From Limnohabitans sp. (GTDB lineage: Bacteria > Pseudomonadota > Gammaproteobacteria > Burkholderiales > Burkholderiaceae_C), in assembly GCA_024642215.1 (NCBI GenBank), contig JAHEBO010000003.1, positions 1-64,000 of the forward strand: a stretch of DNA of 64,000 nucleotides, in the 5' to 3' direction. This document shows, one piece after another, positions 11,276 to 21,224 of this stretch. A program made the translations under genes and the position numbers. Within the stretch, counting starts at the first letter, position 1; each line of letters opens with the position of its first letter. The notes below the pieces were generated by a model, which was not told the origin of the DNA, did not search any database, and worked only from the letters and a program-made list of their open reading frames with translations.

Positions 11276-12118
11276 ATGAATCTTCAAGTCAGTACCGTCA
11301 CGCCATTGAGCTATTTCAAAAGTTTGGTGGCATCGGACCTTGATTTTCCCTTGTTGGAGGCCGCCGCTGCCATTGCACAGGATGAAGAGCCGTCCCTGGA
11401 TGTGCAGGAAGTTTTGGCCACTTGTGATGCACTTTTGGTGCGTTTGAAGCGGCGTTTGAAACAAGAAGCAGAGCCCCTTCAACAATTGACGGTTTTAAAT
11501 CAGTTCTTCTACAACGAACTTGGGTTTTCTGGCAATGCCAACAACTTTTATGCGCCTGAGAACAGTTACCTGAATGAAGTGTTCAGAACACGCCGCGGCA
11601 TTCCGATCTCGATCGCTGTGATCTGGTTGGAGTTGGCGCAGGCCTTGGGCTTACAAGCTGAAGGCGTTTCATTTCCTGGCCATTTCTTGGTCAAGGTGAC
11701 CTTGCCGGAAGGTTTGGTGGTGATGGACCCTTTAACAGGACTCTCACTGGGTTTGGATCGATTGGCTGAGCGCTTAGCGCCATTTCGACAAGGCATCGAA
11801 GATATTGAAGATGCAGACACACCCTTGGGTTTGTATTTGCAGCCTGCGCCGCCCAGGGACATCCTGACGAGGATGTTGCGTAATTTGAAAGAAATCTTTA
11901 CAAGCCAATCAGATTGGCCACGGTTGAAGTGTGTGCTGGACAGACTGGTGGTGCTAAACCCCGACGCCATTTTTGAAAGGCGTGATCGGGGTTTGGCGTT
12001 GATGGAGATGGGCTTGAACGCTGAGGCCCGTGACGACTTGAGTGCTTATGTCAGTTTGGCAGCCAATGCAAGTGATGTCGACATCATCCGTTTGCGATTG
12101 GCATCCTTGGCGTCTTGA
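11276..12118 (+). CDS. SirB1/YchA-like transglutaminase-fold protein
   Basis: 280 aa; YNELGFSGNANNFYAPENSYLNEVFRTRRGIPISIAVIWLELAQALGL and PGHFLVKV. Confidence 0.85.
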   Translation: MNLQVSTVTPLSYFKSLVASDLDFPLLEAAAAIAQDEEPSLDVQEVLATCDALLVRLKRRLKQEAEPLQQLTVLNQFFYNELGFSGNANNFYAPENSYLNEVFRTRRGIPISIAVIWLELAQALGLQAEGVSFPGHFLVKVTLPEGLVVMDPLTGLSLGLDRLAERLAPFRQGIEDIEDADTPLGLYLQPAPPRDILTRMLRNLKEIFTSQSDWPRLKCVLDRLVVLNPDAIFERRDRGLALMEMGLNAEARDDLSAYVSLAANASDVDIIRLRLASLAS

Positions 12119-12165
12119 GCATTCACAGGGCCTGCAGTTGGATGGCTGTATGGCCGAAGCAGCCC

Positions 12166-13197
12166 TCAGCGGACCTCGACCTGGGCACCGTCGCCTTGCG
12201 TTGCGATGACGCCAATTTGATAAACTTTTTCGCCAGAACTGCGCAAAGTTTCTGCGCATGCTGCAGCATTGGCGGCATCAATCACGACAACCATGCCAAT
12301 GCCATTGTTGAAAGTGCGATTCATTTCAATGTCATCAATGCCTGCGGTATTTTGAAGCCACGCAAACAATTCGGATTGTGGCCAGCTGCCTTTGACCAAA
12401 TGGGCCGCAGTGCCTTCAGGCAAAACGCGAGGAATGTTTTCGAGTAAACCACCGCCAGTGATATGGGCCAAAGCCTTGATGGGGTGCTGCGCCAATGCGT
12501 TCAAGACGGTTTTGACGTACAAGCGCGTGGGTGCCATCACGGCGGTTTTGAAACTTTGGCCGTCAAGTGTTTCCGGCAGTTGAGTGCCAGCGCGTTCGAT
12601 GCATTTGCGGACCAAACTGAAACCATTGGAGTGCACGCCATTGGAGCCCAAGCCCAATACGATGTCGCCTGGTTTGACATCGCGACCGGTGAGTATTTTT
12701 GATTTTTCGACAGCGCCCACCGCAAATCCTGCCAAATCGTATTCGCCTGAGGGATACATGCCTGGCATTTCGGCTGTTTCGCCACCAATCAGCGCGCAGC
12801 CCGACATTTCACAGCCGTTGGCAATGCCGCCCACAACTGCCGCAGCCGTATCGACATCGAGCTTGCCGCAAGCAAAGTAGTCCAAGAAAAACAAGGGTTC
12901 TGCACCTTGCACCAAGACATCGTTCACGCTCATGGCCACCAGGTCGATGCCAACGGTGTCATGCATGTTCCACTCAAAAGCCAATTTAAGTTTGGTTCCC
13001 ACGCCGTCGGTTCCAGACACCAAAACAGGCTCTTTGTAACGCTTAGGCACTTCAAACAAGGCGCCAAATCCACCGATACCCGCTAAAACACCCTCGCGCA
13101 TGGTCTTTTTGGCCAGGGGCTTGATGCGTTCGACCAAAGCGTCACCTGCGACGATGTCGACGCCAGCGTCTTTGTAGGAAAGGGGGGTTGAGCTCAT
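12166..13197 (-). CDS. purM: Phosphoribosylformylglycinamidine cyclo-ligase
   Basis: 343 aa; [64 protein letters not shown]. Confidence 0.97.
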   Translation of the reverse strand: MSSTPLSYKDAGVDIVAGDALVERIKPLAKKTMREGVLAGIGGFGALFEVPKRYKEPVLVSGTDGVGTKLKLAFEWNMHDTVGIDLVAMSVNDVLVQGAEPLFFLDYFACGKLDVDTAAAVVGGIANGCEMSGCALIGGETAEMPGMYPSGEYDLAGFAVGAVEKSKILTGRDVKPGDIVLGLGSNGVHSNGFSLVRKCIERAGTQLPETLDGQSFKTAVMAPTRLYVKTVLNALAQHPIKALAHITGGGLLENIPRVLPEGTAAHLVKGSWPQSELFAWLQNTAGIDDIEMNRTFNNGIGMVVVIDAANAAACAETLRSSGEKVYQIGVIATQGDGAQVEVR

Positions 13198-13330
13198 GTG
13201 AAATATGTGGAAATTATGGGGAACGGGGCGATGGGAGACTAAAATCTAAGCTTATTTTAAGGGGCAGCACTGCTTGCTGCTGCCAAAGCGCACGTCTTCT
13301 TTTAAATTTCTTTCACCACGAATCTTACAA

Positions 13331-14407
13331 ATGCTCACCAATACTGCCGCTAAGCGCCTCACTCTGTGGTTGGGTGTCGCTATGGTGGTGGCCTTGTTGC
13401 TATGGGTTTTGGGGCCCGTATTGGTGCCCTTTGCGGTTGCAGCTGTATTGGCTTATGCCTTGCATCCCGCTGTGCTGCGCTTGCATCAAGGTGCCCCTTG
13501 GTTGCCACACGTGGCGTGTGTGATTTTGGTGGAGATGTTGGCACTCTTGGCGGTACTGGGTGTTCTGCTGTTGCTGGTGCCTATCTTGACTCGCGAAGTG
13601 CCATTGCTGCAACAGCAATTGCCTTTCATGCTAGACCGCTTGGCCTTGTTCTTCAACACGCTTTTGAGCAAGTACGGATGGCAATTGACATTGGATGTCG
13701 CGACACTGAAGGCCCAGTTGTTGACCTACTTAAGTGCCAACCGCGGCGATTGGATGGATCCCTTGGTCGCTTCATTGAAGTTGGGGGGGAGTTTTGCGCT
13801 GGCTGCCCTTGGCAACTTGATTCTGATTCCAGTGGTCTTGTTTTACTTGTTAAAAGATTGGGACCGTTGGGTGTTGCACTTGGTGCAATGGGTGCCATTG
13901 CATTGGCGCCCGGCTTACGACAGCTTCATGCAAGAGTGTGACGATGTCTTGGGTCAGTATTTGCGCGGTCAAATTTTGGTGATGTTCGCGCTGTCTATTT
14001 TTTACGCCATCGGCTTGACCTTGTTTGGATTAGACCTCGCATTGCCCATTGGTGTTTTTACTGGCTTGGCTGTTTGTGTGCCCTATTTGGGTTTTGGTGT
14101 TGGCTTGATGTTGGCTTTACTGGCTGGCTTGTTGCAGTTTGCTTCTTTGAAAGCCATCGTCATGGTGGCGGTGGTTTTTGGTGCAGGTCAATTGATCGAG
14201 AGCTTCTGGCTCACACCCAAATGGGTGGGGGAGCGAATTGGTTTGCATCCTCTGGCCGTTATTTTTGCCTTGTTGGCGCTGGGTCAATTGTTTGGCTTTG
14301 TCGGCGTTCTGGTGGCTTTGCCTGCTAGCGCCGTCATTTTGGTGGCCTTGCGCCGAATGCGCGATCAGTACATGAGCAGCAAACTTTACCAAGGCCTCGA
14401 AGCATGA
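13331..14407 (+). CDS. AI-2E family transporter (PerM-like permease)
   Basis: Start chosen at MLTNTAAKRLTLWLG; multiple hydrophobic helices, QYLRGQILVM, and C-terminal region of the PerM/AI-2E exporter family. Confidence 0.87.
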   Translation: MLTNTAAKRLTLWLGVAMVVALLLWVLGPVLVPFAVAAVLAYALHPAVLRLHQGAPWLPHVACVILVEMLALLAVLGVLLLLVPILTREVPLLQQQLPFMLDRLALFFNTLLSKYGWQLTLDVATLKAQLLTYLSANRGDWMDPLVASLKLGGSFALAALGNLILIPVVLFYLLKDWDRWVLHLVQWVPLHWRPAYDSFMQECDDVLGQYLRGQILVMFALSIFYAIGLTLFGLDLALPIGVFTGLAVCVPYLGFGVGLMLALLAGLLQFASLKAIVMVAVVFGAGQLIESFWLTPKWVGERIGLHPLAVIFALLALGQLFGFVGVLVALPASAVILVALRRMRDQYMSSKLYQGLEA

Positions 14408-15090
14408 GGCAAATGGCCCTCGACATCGGCTTGCAAACAGCGCCGAGCTTTGACAGTTTTTTTGCTGGCCCTAATACCGCCGCATTGCAACATCTCAAGC
14501 TATGGACTGCCAGTCAAAAGCCCAGCCCCGTTCCGACGTACCTTTGGGGCGAGAGTGGTTGCGGTAAATCACATCTTCTCAAGGCCGTGTACGCCACTTT
14601 AAAAGACCAAGGCCTTGCGGTTGGTTGGCTAGATGCCAATACACCTGCGCATCTGAATTTTGAGGACGCATGGGTGGCGGTATTGATGGACGATGTTCAT
14701 CTGTTCAATTTGGAACAACAGGCCATGGGATTTAATTGGTTTGTGAATGCACTGACGCCCAAGACGGGCCAGCCTCGTTGGGTTTTGGCGGCAGGTGCAT
14801 TGCCGCCTGCAGACTTGCAGTTGCGGGACGACTTGCGTTCACGCTTGGGTTGGGGGCATGTCTACGCGCTACAGGTTTTGAGTGATCCAGAGCGCCGTGC
14901 CGTGTTGCGCCAGGAAGCCGATTCGCGAGGCTTGTTTTTAAGTGACGAGGTCATGGCTTACATGCTCACGCGGTTCTCGCGTGACTTAAGCAGTTTGATG
15001 ACTTTGTTAGATCATTTGGATCAGTTTGCATTGCAAACGCAAAGAGCCATCACCATTCCTTTGATCAAATCCATGTTGGAGAGCACATGA
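14404..15090 (+). CDS. hda: DnaA-related regulatory inactivator Hda-like ATPase
   Basis: 228 aa; MRQMALDIGLQTAPSFDSFFAGPNTAALQHL, Walker A-like LWGESGCGKSHLL, MDDVHLF; DnaA AAA+ domain without a DNA-binding domain. Confidence 0.87.
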   Translation: MRQMALDIGLQTAPSFDSFFAGPNTAALQHLKLWTASQKPSPVPTYLWGESGCGKSHLLKAVYATLKDQGLAVGWLDANTPAHLNFEDAWVAVLMDDVHLFNLEQQAMGFNWFVNALTPKTGQPRWVLAAGALPPADLQLRDDLRSRLGWGHVYALQVLSDPERRAVLRQEADSRGLFLSDEVMAYMLTRFSRDLSSLMTLLDHLDQFALQTQRAITIPLIKSMLEST

Positions 15091-15752
15091 ACTTGGCATT
15101 GTTTGATCTAGACCATACCTTGTTACCGATTGACTCGGATTACGCCTGGGGTGAGTTCAGTCAACGCATTGGCTGGACAGACCCTGTTTCATTTAAATCT
15201 CGCAACGATCAGTTTTATGCCGACTATCAAGCTGGGATTTTGGACATCCATGATTACGTGCGCTTTGCCACAGACGCGGTGCGCCAGAAAGGCGCTACAG
15301 AAGCAGAGAAGGCACATCTGCAATTTATGCAGGAAGTTATTTTGCCGTCGGTCAAGCCTGCTGCCTTGGCGTTGGTGAAGCAGCACCAAGATGCTGGCGA
15401 TCATGTGATGATCGTGACAGCCACCAATGAATTCGTGACACGGCCAATTGCGCAAGTTTTCGGCGTTTCTGAATTGATTGCAGTTGAATTGGCCAGAGAT
15501 TCTCAAGGTTGGATCACTGGCGAAATTGCAGGGACACCTTCTTTCAAGGAAGGCAAGGTGGCGAGAGTTGCGCAATGGTTGGCAACACGTGGCCTTTCGT
15601 GGACGGATGTTCACATTACTTTTTACTCGGATTCTGTCAACGATCTGCCGCTTTTGGAAATGGCACAGACACCCGTTGCAACCAATCCAGATGCGCGTTT
15701 GCGTCAACTTGCGACCGATCGAGGCTGGCGCACACTTCAACTTTTCTCATGA
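15087..15752 (+). CDS. HAD-IB family hydrolase (SerB-like)
   Basis: MNLALFDLDHTLLPIDSDYAWGEF (DxDxT motif I), YSDSVNDLPLLEMA (motif IV). Confidence 0.9.
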   Translation: MNLALFDLDHTLLPIDSDYAWGEFSQRIGWTDPVSFKSRNDQFYADYQAGILDIHDYVRFATDAVRQKGATEAEKAHLQFMQEVILPSVKPAALALVKQHQDAGDHVMIVTATNEFVTRPIAQVFGVSELIAVELARDSQGWITGEIAGTPSFKEGKVARVAQWLATRGLSWTDVHITFYSDSVNDLPLLEMAQTPVATNPDARLRQLATDRGWRTLQLFS

Positions 15753-17245
15753 TTAAAAAATTCATTCAAAAAATATTAGGCCAACCCAAAGCTGCTCGTG
15801 GCCCTGTCGATTTTGGCAAACGAGTCGAAATTCCAGCCTCTGTGCATGGCATCAACCCTGCCTTGGTTGACGAGCGCGCTTTGAATGTGGTGAGAACCTT
15901 ACAAGACGCAGGTTATGAAGCTTACGTGGTGGGTGGCGCTGTGCGCGATTTGCTGTTGGGACTTCGCCCCAAAGACTTTGATGTGGCCACTGATGCCACG
16001 CCCGAAGAAGTGAAAGGCTTGTTCCGTCGTGCTTTCATCATTGGTCGGCGCTTTCGCATTGTTCACGTGGTGTACGGGCGTGGCCGTGAGCATGAAGTGA
16101 TTGAGGTGTCTACTTTCAGGGCGCACTTAGACAATCGTGCCGCCGAGCAAGTGAAGGGCAATGAAAAAACCAGCAAGTCTGAGCTGGCTGGTATGAAGCA
16201 TGCGGTGGATTCCAGCGGTCGTGTATTGCGCGACAACGTGTGGGGCCCTCAGGACGAAGACGCAACACGACGAGATTTCACAGTCAATGCCATGTATTAC
16301 GATCCCGAGTCACAGTATTTGGTTGACTATCACGGCGGTATGCAGGATGCCAAAAAGAAAGTCTTGCGCATGATCGGTGACCCCGTCGCGCGTTACCGTG
16401 AAGACCCCGTGCGCATCATTCGCGCTGTGCGCTTTGCGGCCAAGCTCAGTCCTTTGGGTTTTAAGTTGGAAAGCAAAACCGCCAAGCCCTTGGCCACCAT
16501 GCTCAAGTTGTTGGGCGATGTGCCGCAAAGTCGACTGTTTGACGAAATGCTCAAGTTGTTACAGACAGGACATGCTTTGGCGTCTGTTGCGCAGCTTCAA
16601 GAATTGGGTTTGCACAAAGGTATTTACCCGCTGTTGGATGTGGTGGTTGAGCGTGCCGATACGGCCTTTGTCAAAGCAGCTTTGGCAGATACAGACCGCC
16701 GTGTCGGTGAAGAAAAGCCTGTTGCGCCCAGTTTCTTGTTGGCGTGTGTTTTGTGGGCTGACGTCAAGCTAGGCTGGGATCAGCGTGTGGCCAACCGTGT
16801 CCCGCCATTTCCCGCATTGCAAGAGGCCATTGATGAAGTGTTTGATGCGCGCATTGGTGATGTGTCTGGTCGTGGAAAGTTGGCCGCAGACATGCGCGAA
16901 ATTTGGATGATGCAGCCGCGTTTTGAAAAGCGCATTGGCAGCACGCCTTTCAGTTTGGTAGAGCAACCTCGCTTTAGAGCGGGATTTGATTTTTTACGCT
17001 TGCGTGCAGAAGTGGCCGATGTCGAGTTGACATTGGCTGACTGGTGGCAAGAATTTAGCATGGCTGATGACGCTGCCCGTGAAGACTTGATTCAACAAGC
17101 CAAATCTGAAAAAGGCAATTCGTCCTCCGGTCCTGCTGGCGCAAGTAAAACAAGACGTGCCCCTAGGCGCCGCAAACCGGCGGCTAAAAACGCCGCTGGT
17201 AATTCAGGCGCCTCCGATGCAGGTCACGTGCCTTCATCAGATTGA
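15749..17245 (+). CDS. pcnB: Poly(A) polymerase I
   Basis: True start ATG 15749 (MIKKFIQKILGQPK); YVVGGAVRDLLLGLRPKDFDVATDATPEEVKGLFRRAFIIGRRFRIVHV nucleotidyltransferase motif; basic C-terminal tail. Confidence 0.95.
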   Translation: MIKKFIQKILGQPKAARGPVDFGKRVEIPASVHGINPALVDERALNVVRTLQDAGYEAYVVGGAVRDLLLGLRPKDFDVATDATPEEVKGLFRRAFIIGRRFRIVHVVYGRGREHEVIEVSTFRAHLDNRAAEQVKGNEKTSKSELAGMKHAVDSSGRVLRDNVWGPQDEDATRRDFTVNAMYYDPESQYLVDYHGGMQDAKKKVLRMIGDPVARYREDPVRIIRAVRFAAKLSPLGFKLESKTAKPLATMLKLLGDVPQSRLFDEMLKLLQTGHALASVAQLQELGLHKGIYPLLDVVVERADTAFVKAALADTDRRVGEEKPVAPSFLLACVLWADVKLGWDQRVANRVPPFPALQEAIDEVFDARIGDVSGRGKLAADMREIWMMQPRFEKRIGSTPFSLVEQPRFRAGFDFLRLRAEVADVELTLADWWQEFSMADDAAREDLIQQAKSEKGNSSSGPAGASKTRRAPRRRKPAAKNAAGNSGASDAGHVPSSD

Positions 17246-17263
17246 TGCACTAGGCGTGAGTCC

Positions 17264-17737
17264 ATGTTGCAGCGTAATTGGGTTTCGGTATATGTTGGGC
17301 TGGGTGCTAATTTAGGCGATGCACAGCAAGCGGTTGAAGCGGCTGTCGAGGCCATCGGCAAATTACCCAATACCCAATTGTTAGGCTGCTCTTCTTTTTA
17401 CAGGTCTGCCCCGGTTGATGCGTCAGGACCAGACTACATCAACGCTGTGATTCACATTGAATCACGTAGCAATGCGTACGACTTGTTGCGCGCATTTCAA
17501 GCCATAGAAAATTCGGCGGGGCGTGAGAGACCCTATCGGCACGCGCCACGAACTTTGGACATTGACATGTTGCTGTACGGCAGCGCGCGCATCGACAGCA
17601 CAGAACTGACAGTGCCCCACCCAAGGATGCGCGAGAGGGCATTCGTGATGCGCCCACTTGCCGATTTGGCGCCCAAATGGGTTGCCCTAGAAGATTTGCA
17701 AAAACTAGGTGATCAAGTCATTCAAAAACTAGATTGA
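17264..17737 (+). CDS. folK: 2-amino-4-hydroxy-6-hydroxymethyldihydropteridine pyrophosphokinase
   Basis: YVGLGANLGDAQQAVEAA, SSFYRSAPVDASGPDYINAV, APRTLDIDMLLYG. Confidence 0.96.
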   Translation: MLQRNWVSVYVGLGANLGDAQQAVEAAVEAIGKLPNTQLLGCSSFYRSAPVDASGPDYINAVIHIESRSNAYDLLRAFQAIENSAGRERPYRHAPRTLDIDMLLYGSARIDSTELTVPHPRMRERAFVMRPLADLAPKWVALEDLQKLGDQVIQKLD

Positions 17738-17931
17738 TATTGTTTTGATAAGTCTTCTAAATGCACGACACATTCTCCTGCAGAGCTTGCGGCCATAGTG
17801 AGCCAGTGCAAATAATTTCATCATGAGATCGACATAAAAACGTCACCGATCTGAAATATTTCTTGGTTAGCGATTAAACTTCCGAATTCCTCAAAGGGCG
17901 AATTTCTCGCATTTTGTAATCGGAGAATCCT

Positions 17932-18579
17932 ATGTTTTTTGGCAAGCTTTTGCCCAAAGAGGGCAACTTTTTTGAGTTGTTCAATCAGCACGCTGATCGA
18001 ATCGTTGAAGCGGCTCGCGCCTTTTCAAATTTGGTTGTCAATTACAACGACGATCATCTGCGTGAAAAGTACGCTCAAGACGTAGACAATGCCGAGCGAT
18101 CCGCCGATCGTGTCACGCATGAAGTGAATCGTTTGATTCACACCACCTTCATCACACCCATCGATCGCGAGCAAATCCACACGCTGATCAATTTGATGGA
18201 CGATGTGGCCGACTTGATTCAGGACTCCGCAGAAACCATGGCCTTGTACGACGTACGCGCCATGACCGATGAAATTTCTCGCCTCACAGATTTGTCTGTG
18301 AAGTGCTGCGAGCGATTGCGCGATGCCGTCAACATGTTGAGCAACATTGCAGATCCCGCCACAGCCGAAGCTGCCTTGAAAACATGCGAAGAAATTGATC
18401 GCTTAGAGTCAGATGCTGACCGTGTCATGCGCAGTGCCATGAGCAAACTTTTCCGCGAAGAACCTGATGTTCGCGAAGTGATCAAGTTGAAAGCCATTTA
18501 CGAATTGCTCGAAACCATCACAGACAAATGTGAAGACGTCGCCAATCAAATCGAGGGCATTGTCCTCGAGAACTCCTGA
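17932..18579 (+). CDS. DUF47 / PhoU-like phosphate transport regulator
   Basis: 215 aa MFFGKLLPKEGNFFELFNQHADRIVEAARAF; helical PhoU-like protein directly upstream of pit. Confidence 0.9.
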   Translation: MFFGKLLPKEGNFFELFNQHADRIVEAARAFSNLVVNYNDDHLREKYAQDVDNAERSADRVTHEVNRLIHTTFITPIDREQIHTLINLMDDVADLIQDSAETMALYDVRAMTDEISRLTDLSVKCCERLRDAVNMLSNIADPATAEAALKTCEEIDRLESDADRVMRSAMSKLFREEPDVREVIKLKAIYELLETITDKCEDVANQIEGIVLENS

Positions 18580-18596
18580 TCTTCGGAACATTTAGC

Positions 18597-19604
18597 ATGG
18601 ACACTCAGGCCGCTTTGTGGGTGGTGATGTTGCTGGTGCTTTTGGCGCTGGCGTTTGACTTCATGAATGGATTTCATGATGCTGCAAATTCCATCGCCAC
18701 GGTTGTTTCTACTGGCGTCTTGAAGCCAACGCAGGCGGTTGTATTTGCCGCCTTCTTTAACTTCGTAGCCATTTTCATTTTTCACCTCAGTGTGGCCGCC
18801 ACCGTCGGCAAAGGCATTGTTCAACCTGGTGTGGTGGACGTTCATGTGGTCTTTGGGGCTTTGGTAGGGGCTATATCTTGGAATGTGATTACCTGGTACT
18901 ACGGTATTCCCAGTAGCTCTTCACATGCCTTGATTGGCGGCATTGTGGGCGCCGTCATTGCCAAGTCGGGTGCTGGGGCCTTGATTTCTGCCGGCGTCAT
19001 CAAAACGGTCACTTTCATTTTTGTGTCACCGCTCCTAGGTTTCCTGTTGGGTTCCCTCATGATGGTTTTGGTGGCCAATGTCTTCAAGCGAAGCCGTCCT
19101 TCCAAAGTTGACAAGTGGTTCAGACGTTTGCAACTCGTATCTGCTGGCGCTTACAGCCTTGGGCATGGCGGCAATGACGCGCAAAAAACCATAGGCATCA
19201 TTTGGATGTTGTTGGTGGCCACCGGCTACGTGTCTTCTGCCGAGACTTCTCCGCCCACATGGACCATTGTTTGCTGTTACATGGCCATTGGCTTTGGCAC
19301 CATGTTTGGAGGCTGGCGCATCGTTAAAACAATGGGCCAGAAAATCACCAAACTCAAGCCCGTTGGTGGTTTCTGCGCCGAAACAGGCGGTGCTTTAACC
19401 CTGTTCTTGGCCACGGCCTTGGGCATCCCCGTTTCCACAACACACACCATCACGGGTGCCATTGTGGGCGTAGGCTCGACGCAACGTGCTAGCGCCGTTC
19501 GTTGGGGCGTGGCCGGCAACATTGTGTGGGCTTGGATTTTGACCATCCCAGCCAGTGGCTTTGTGGCCGCCATCGCATACTGGGTCAGCTTGCAAATATT
19601 CTGA
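18597..19604 (+). CDS. pit: Low-affinity inorganic phosphate transporter (PiT family)
   Basis: FDFMNGFHDAANSIATVVSTGVL and GHGGNDAQKTIGIIW PiT signatures. Confidence 0.95.
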   Translation: MDTQAALWVVMLLVLLALAFDFMNGFHDAANSIATVVSTGVLKPTQAVVFAAFFNFVAIFIFHLSVAATVGKGIVQPGVVDVHVVFGALVGAISWNVITWYYGIPSSSSHALIGGIVGAVIAKSGAGALISAGVIKTVTFIFVSPLLGFLLGSLMMVLVANVFKRSRPSKVDKWFRRLQLVSAGAYSLGHGGNDAQKTIGIIWMLLVATGYVSSAETSPPTWTIVCCYMAIGFGTMFGGWRIVKTMGQKITKLKPVGGFCAETGGALTLFLATALGIPVSTTHTITGAIVGVGSTQRASAVRWGVAGNIVWAWILTIPASGFVAAIAYWVSLQIF

Positions 19605-19634
19605 GCCCGCGCACTGCAGGCCCAGTCAAAAGTC

Positions 19635-20156
19635 TTAGGCCGGGGGCTGCGATTGCCCCAGTCCTAAGGCTTTTTCCATCATGACGATGTCAAGCCATCG
19701 CTCAAATTTCCAGCCACAGCCCGACACAATGCCCACGTGATTGAAGCCCAAAGCGGTGTGAACCCCAATGGAGCCCGCATTACCGGAGTCTCCAATCACC
19801 GCAATCAGTTTGCGAATGCCGGCCTTTTCTGCGGCTTGGCACAATTCAGCCAACAGCATGCGGCCCCAACCCTTGCCGGCCGTGTCGGCAGCCAAGTAAA
19901 TGGAGTCTTCGGCTGAGAATCGATAGGCTGGACGTGGTTTGAACCAGTTGCAATAGGCAAAACCGACCACTTGGCCGCCATCTTCCAGCACCAAATACGG
20001 CAGACCTTTGCTTAAAACATCCTCTCGGCGGGCAGTCATGTCAGCCAATGAGGGTGGCTCGATCTCAAAAGTACCGGTGCCATGAAGGACATGGTGCTTG
20101 TAAATGGCGGTGATCGCGGCCATGTCTTCTGGTTGGCTGGGGCGTATGGTTGGCAT
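19635..20156 (-). CDS. GNAT family N-acetyltransferase (phosphinothricin acetyltransferase-like)
   Basis: 173 aa MPTIRPSQPEDMAAITAIYKHHVLHGTGTFE, FAYCNWFKPRPAYRFSAEDSIYL, NAGSIGVHTALGFNHVG. Confidence 0.9.
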   Translation of the reverse strand: MPTIRPSQPEDMAAITAIYKHHVLHGTGTFEIEPPSLADMTARREDVLSKGLPYLVLEDGGQVVGFAYCNWFKPRPAYRFSAEDSIYLAADTAGKGWGRMLLAELCQAAEKAGIRKLIAVIGDSGNAGSIGVHTALGFNHVGIVSGCGWKFERWLDIVMMEKALGLGQSQPPA

Positions 20157-20177
20157 TTTAGAACTCCGGGTTATAAT
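20150..20177 (+). promoter_or_regulatory. Sigma70-type promoter for rpsP operon
   Basis: TTGGCA (20150-20155), N16, TATAAT (20172-20177); overlaps the start of the divergent GNAT gene. Confidence 0.6.
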
Positions 20178-20307
20178 CAGCGGCTTTTCAGTGTGTCACT
20201 GGCCGGGTGGCCAGTTGCGTGTCTCAAACGCTGGAAGAATTTGTGTCCTTGTTTCATTTCAAAATTTTTTGAATGTTGCAATGTGTACACCACCCCTAGG
20301 ATAAATC

Positions 20308-20559
20308 ATGGTTGTCATTCGTCTTTCTCGCGGCGGTTCTAAAGCCCGTCCATTTTTCAACATTGTTGTGGCTGACAAGCGCGTTCGCCGCGATGGTCGT
20401 TTCATTGAGCGTATTGGTTTTTACAACCCTATCGCCAAGGATACAGAAGAAGGCTTGCGCGTTGTGCAAGACCGTTTGACATACTGGACAGGCGTTGGCG
20501 CACAAGTGTCACCAACCGTTCAGCGTTTGGTCAAGCAAGCTGCTGCCAAAGCTGCTTAA
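20308..20559 (+). CDS. rpsP: 30S ribosomal protein S16
   Basis: [41 protein letters not shown]. Confidence 0.98.
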   Translation: MVVIRLSRGGSKARPFFNIVVADKRVRRDGRFIERIGFYNPIAKDTEEGLRVVQDRLTYWTGVGAQVSPTVQRLVKQAAAKAA

Positions 20560-20589
20560 TTTCTTTTTGGCTACGCCAAAGGCTTTGTT

Positions 20590-21207
20590 GTGCTGCCCCA
20601 TTTAGAGTTTGCCGAAATGCCGGCAGACGCCATCGAAGTGGGGCGCATTGCAGATGCTTGGGGCATCAAAGGCTGGTTCAAAGTCTTGCCCCATAGCGCC
20701 TCGCCCGAGGCGCTTTTTTCTTCTAAACGTTGGTATTTACTACCCTCCGACCGCGTTGTGGGTGGTGCTAAATCGCCAACTGCAAAGTCGGCTGCACCTG
20801 CTGCTGGCGGCTCTGTCAAACCCGTACTTCTCAAAATCAAAGAAGCCAAAGACCATGCCGATACCGTTGTTGCATGTTCATTGGAGGTGGCCGACAGAAA
20901 TCAAGCCGAAGCGCTAAAAGGTGCACGTATTTTTGTACCCCGTTCAAGCTTCCCCACTGCGGGTATCGATGAATATTACTGGGTCGACTTGCTGGGCTTG
21001 GATGTTGTCAACCGCGAAGGTGTGGCAATGGGCCAAGTTAAAGATTTGATGTCTACTGGGCCTCAAACTGTATTGGTATTGTCGCAAGCATCAGAGGAAG
21101 CCGACAAGCCGCCCCTTGAGCGCATGATTCCCTTCGTCGCTGCCTTTGTCGACAACGTGGACCTGCCTGGTCGCAAGATCACCGTTGATTGGCAACTTGA
21201 TTACTGA
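20590..21207 (+). CDS. rimM: Ribosome maturation factor RimM
   Basis: EVGRIADAWGIKGWFKVLP; DEYYWVDLLGLDVVNREG; between rpsP and trmD; GTG start. Confidence 0.95.
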   Translation: MLPHLEFAEMPADAIEVGRIADAWGIKGWFKVLPHSASPEALFSSKRWYLLPSDRVVGGAKSPTAKSAAPAAGGSVKPVLLKIKEAKDHADTVVACSLEVADRNQAEALKGARIFVPRSSFPTAGIDEYYWVDLLGLDVVNREGVAMGQVKDLMSTGPQTVLVLSQASEEADKPPLERMIPFVAAFVDNVDLPGRKITVDWQLDY

Positions 21208-21224
21208 GCAGGTGAGGACAAGCC

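Noticed and set aside
15509-15748. 5' extension of the pcnB ORF in the track
   Set aside because: Overlaps the HAD hydrolase frame; natural start is ATG 15749 in an ATGA overlap, where PcnB-like sequence begins.
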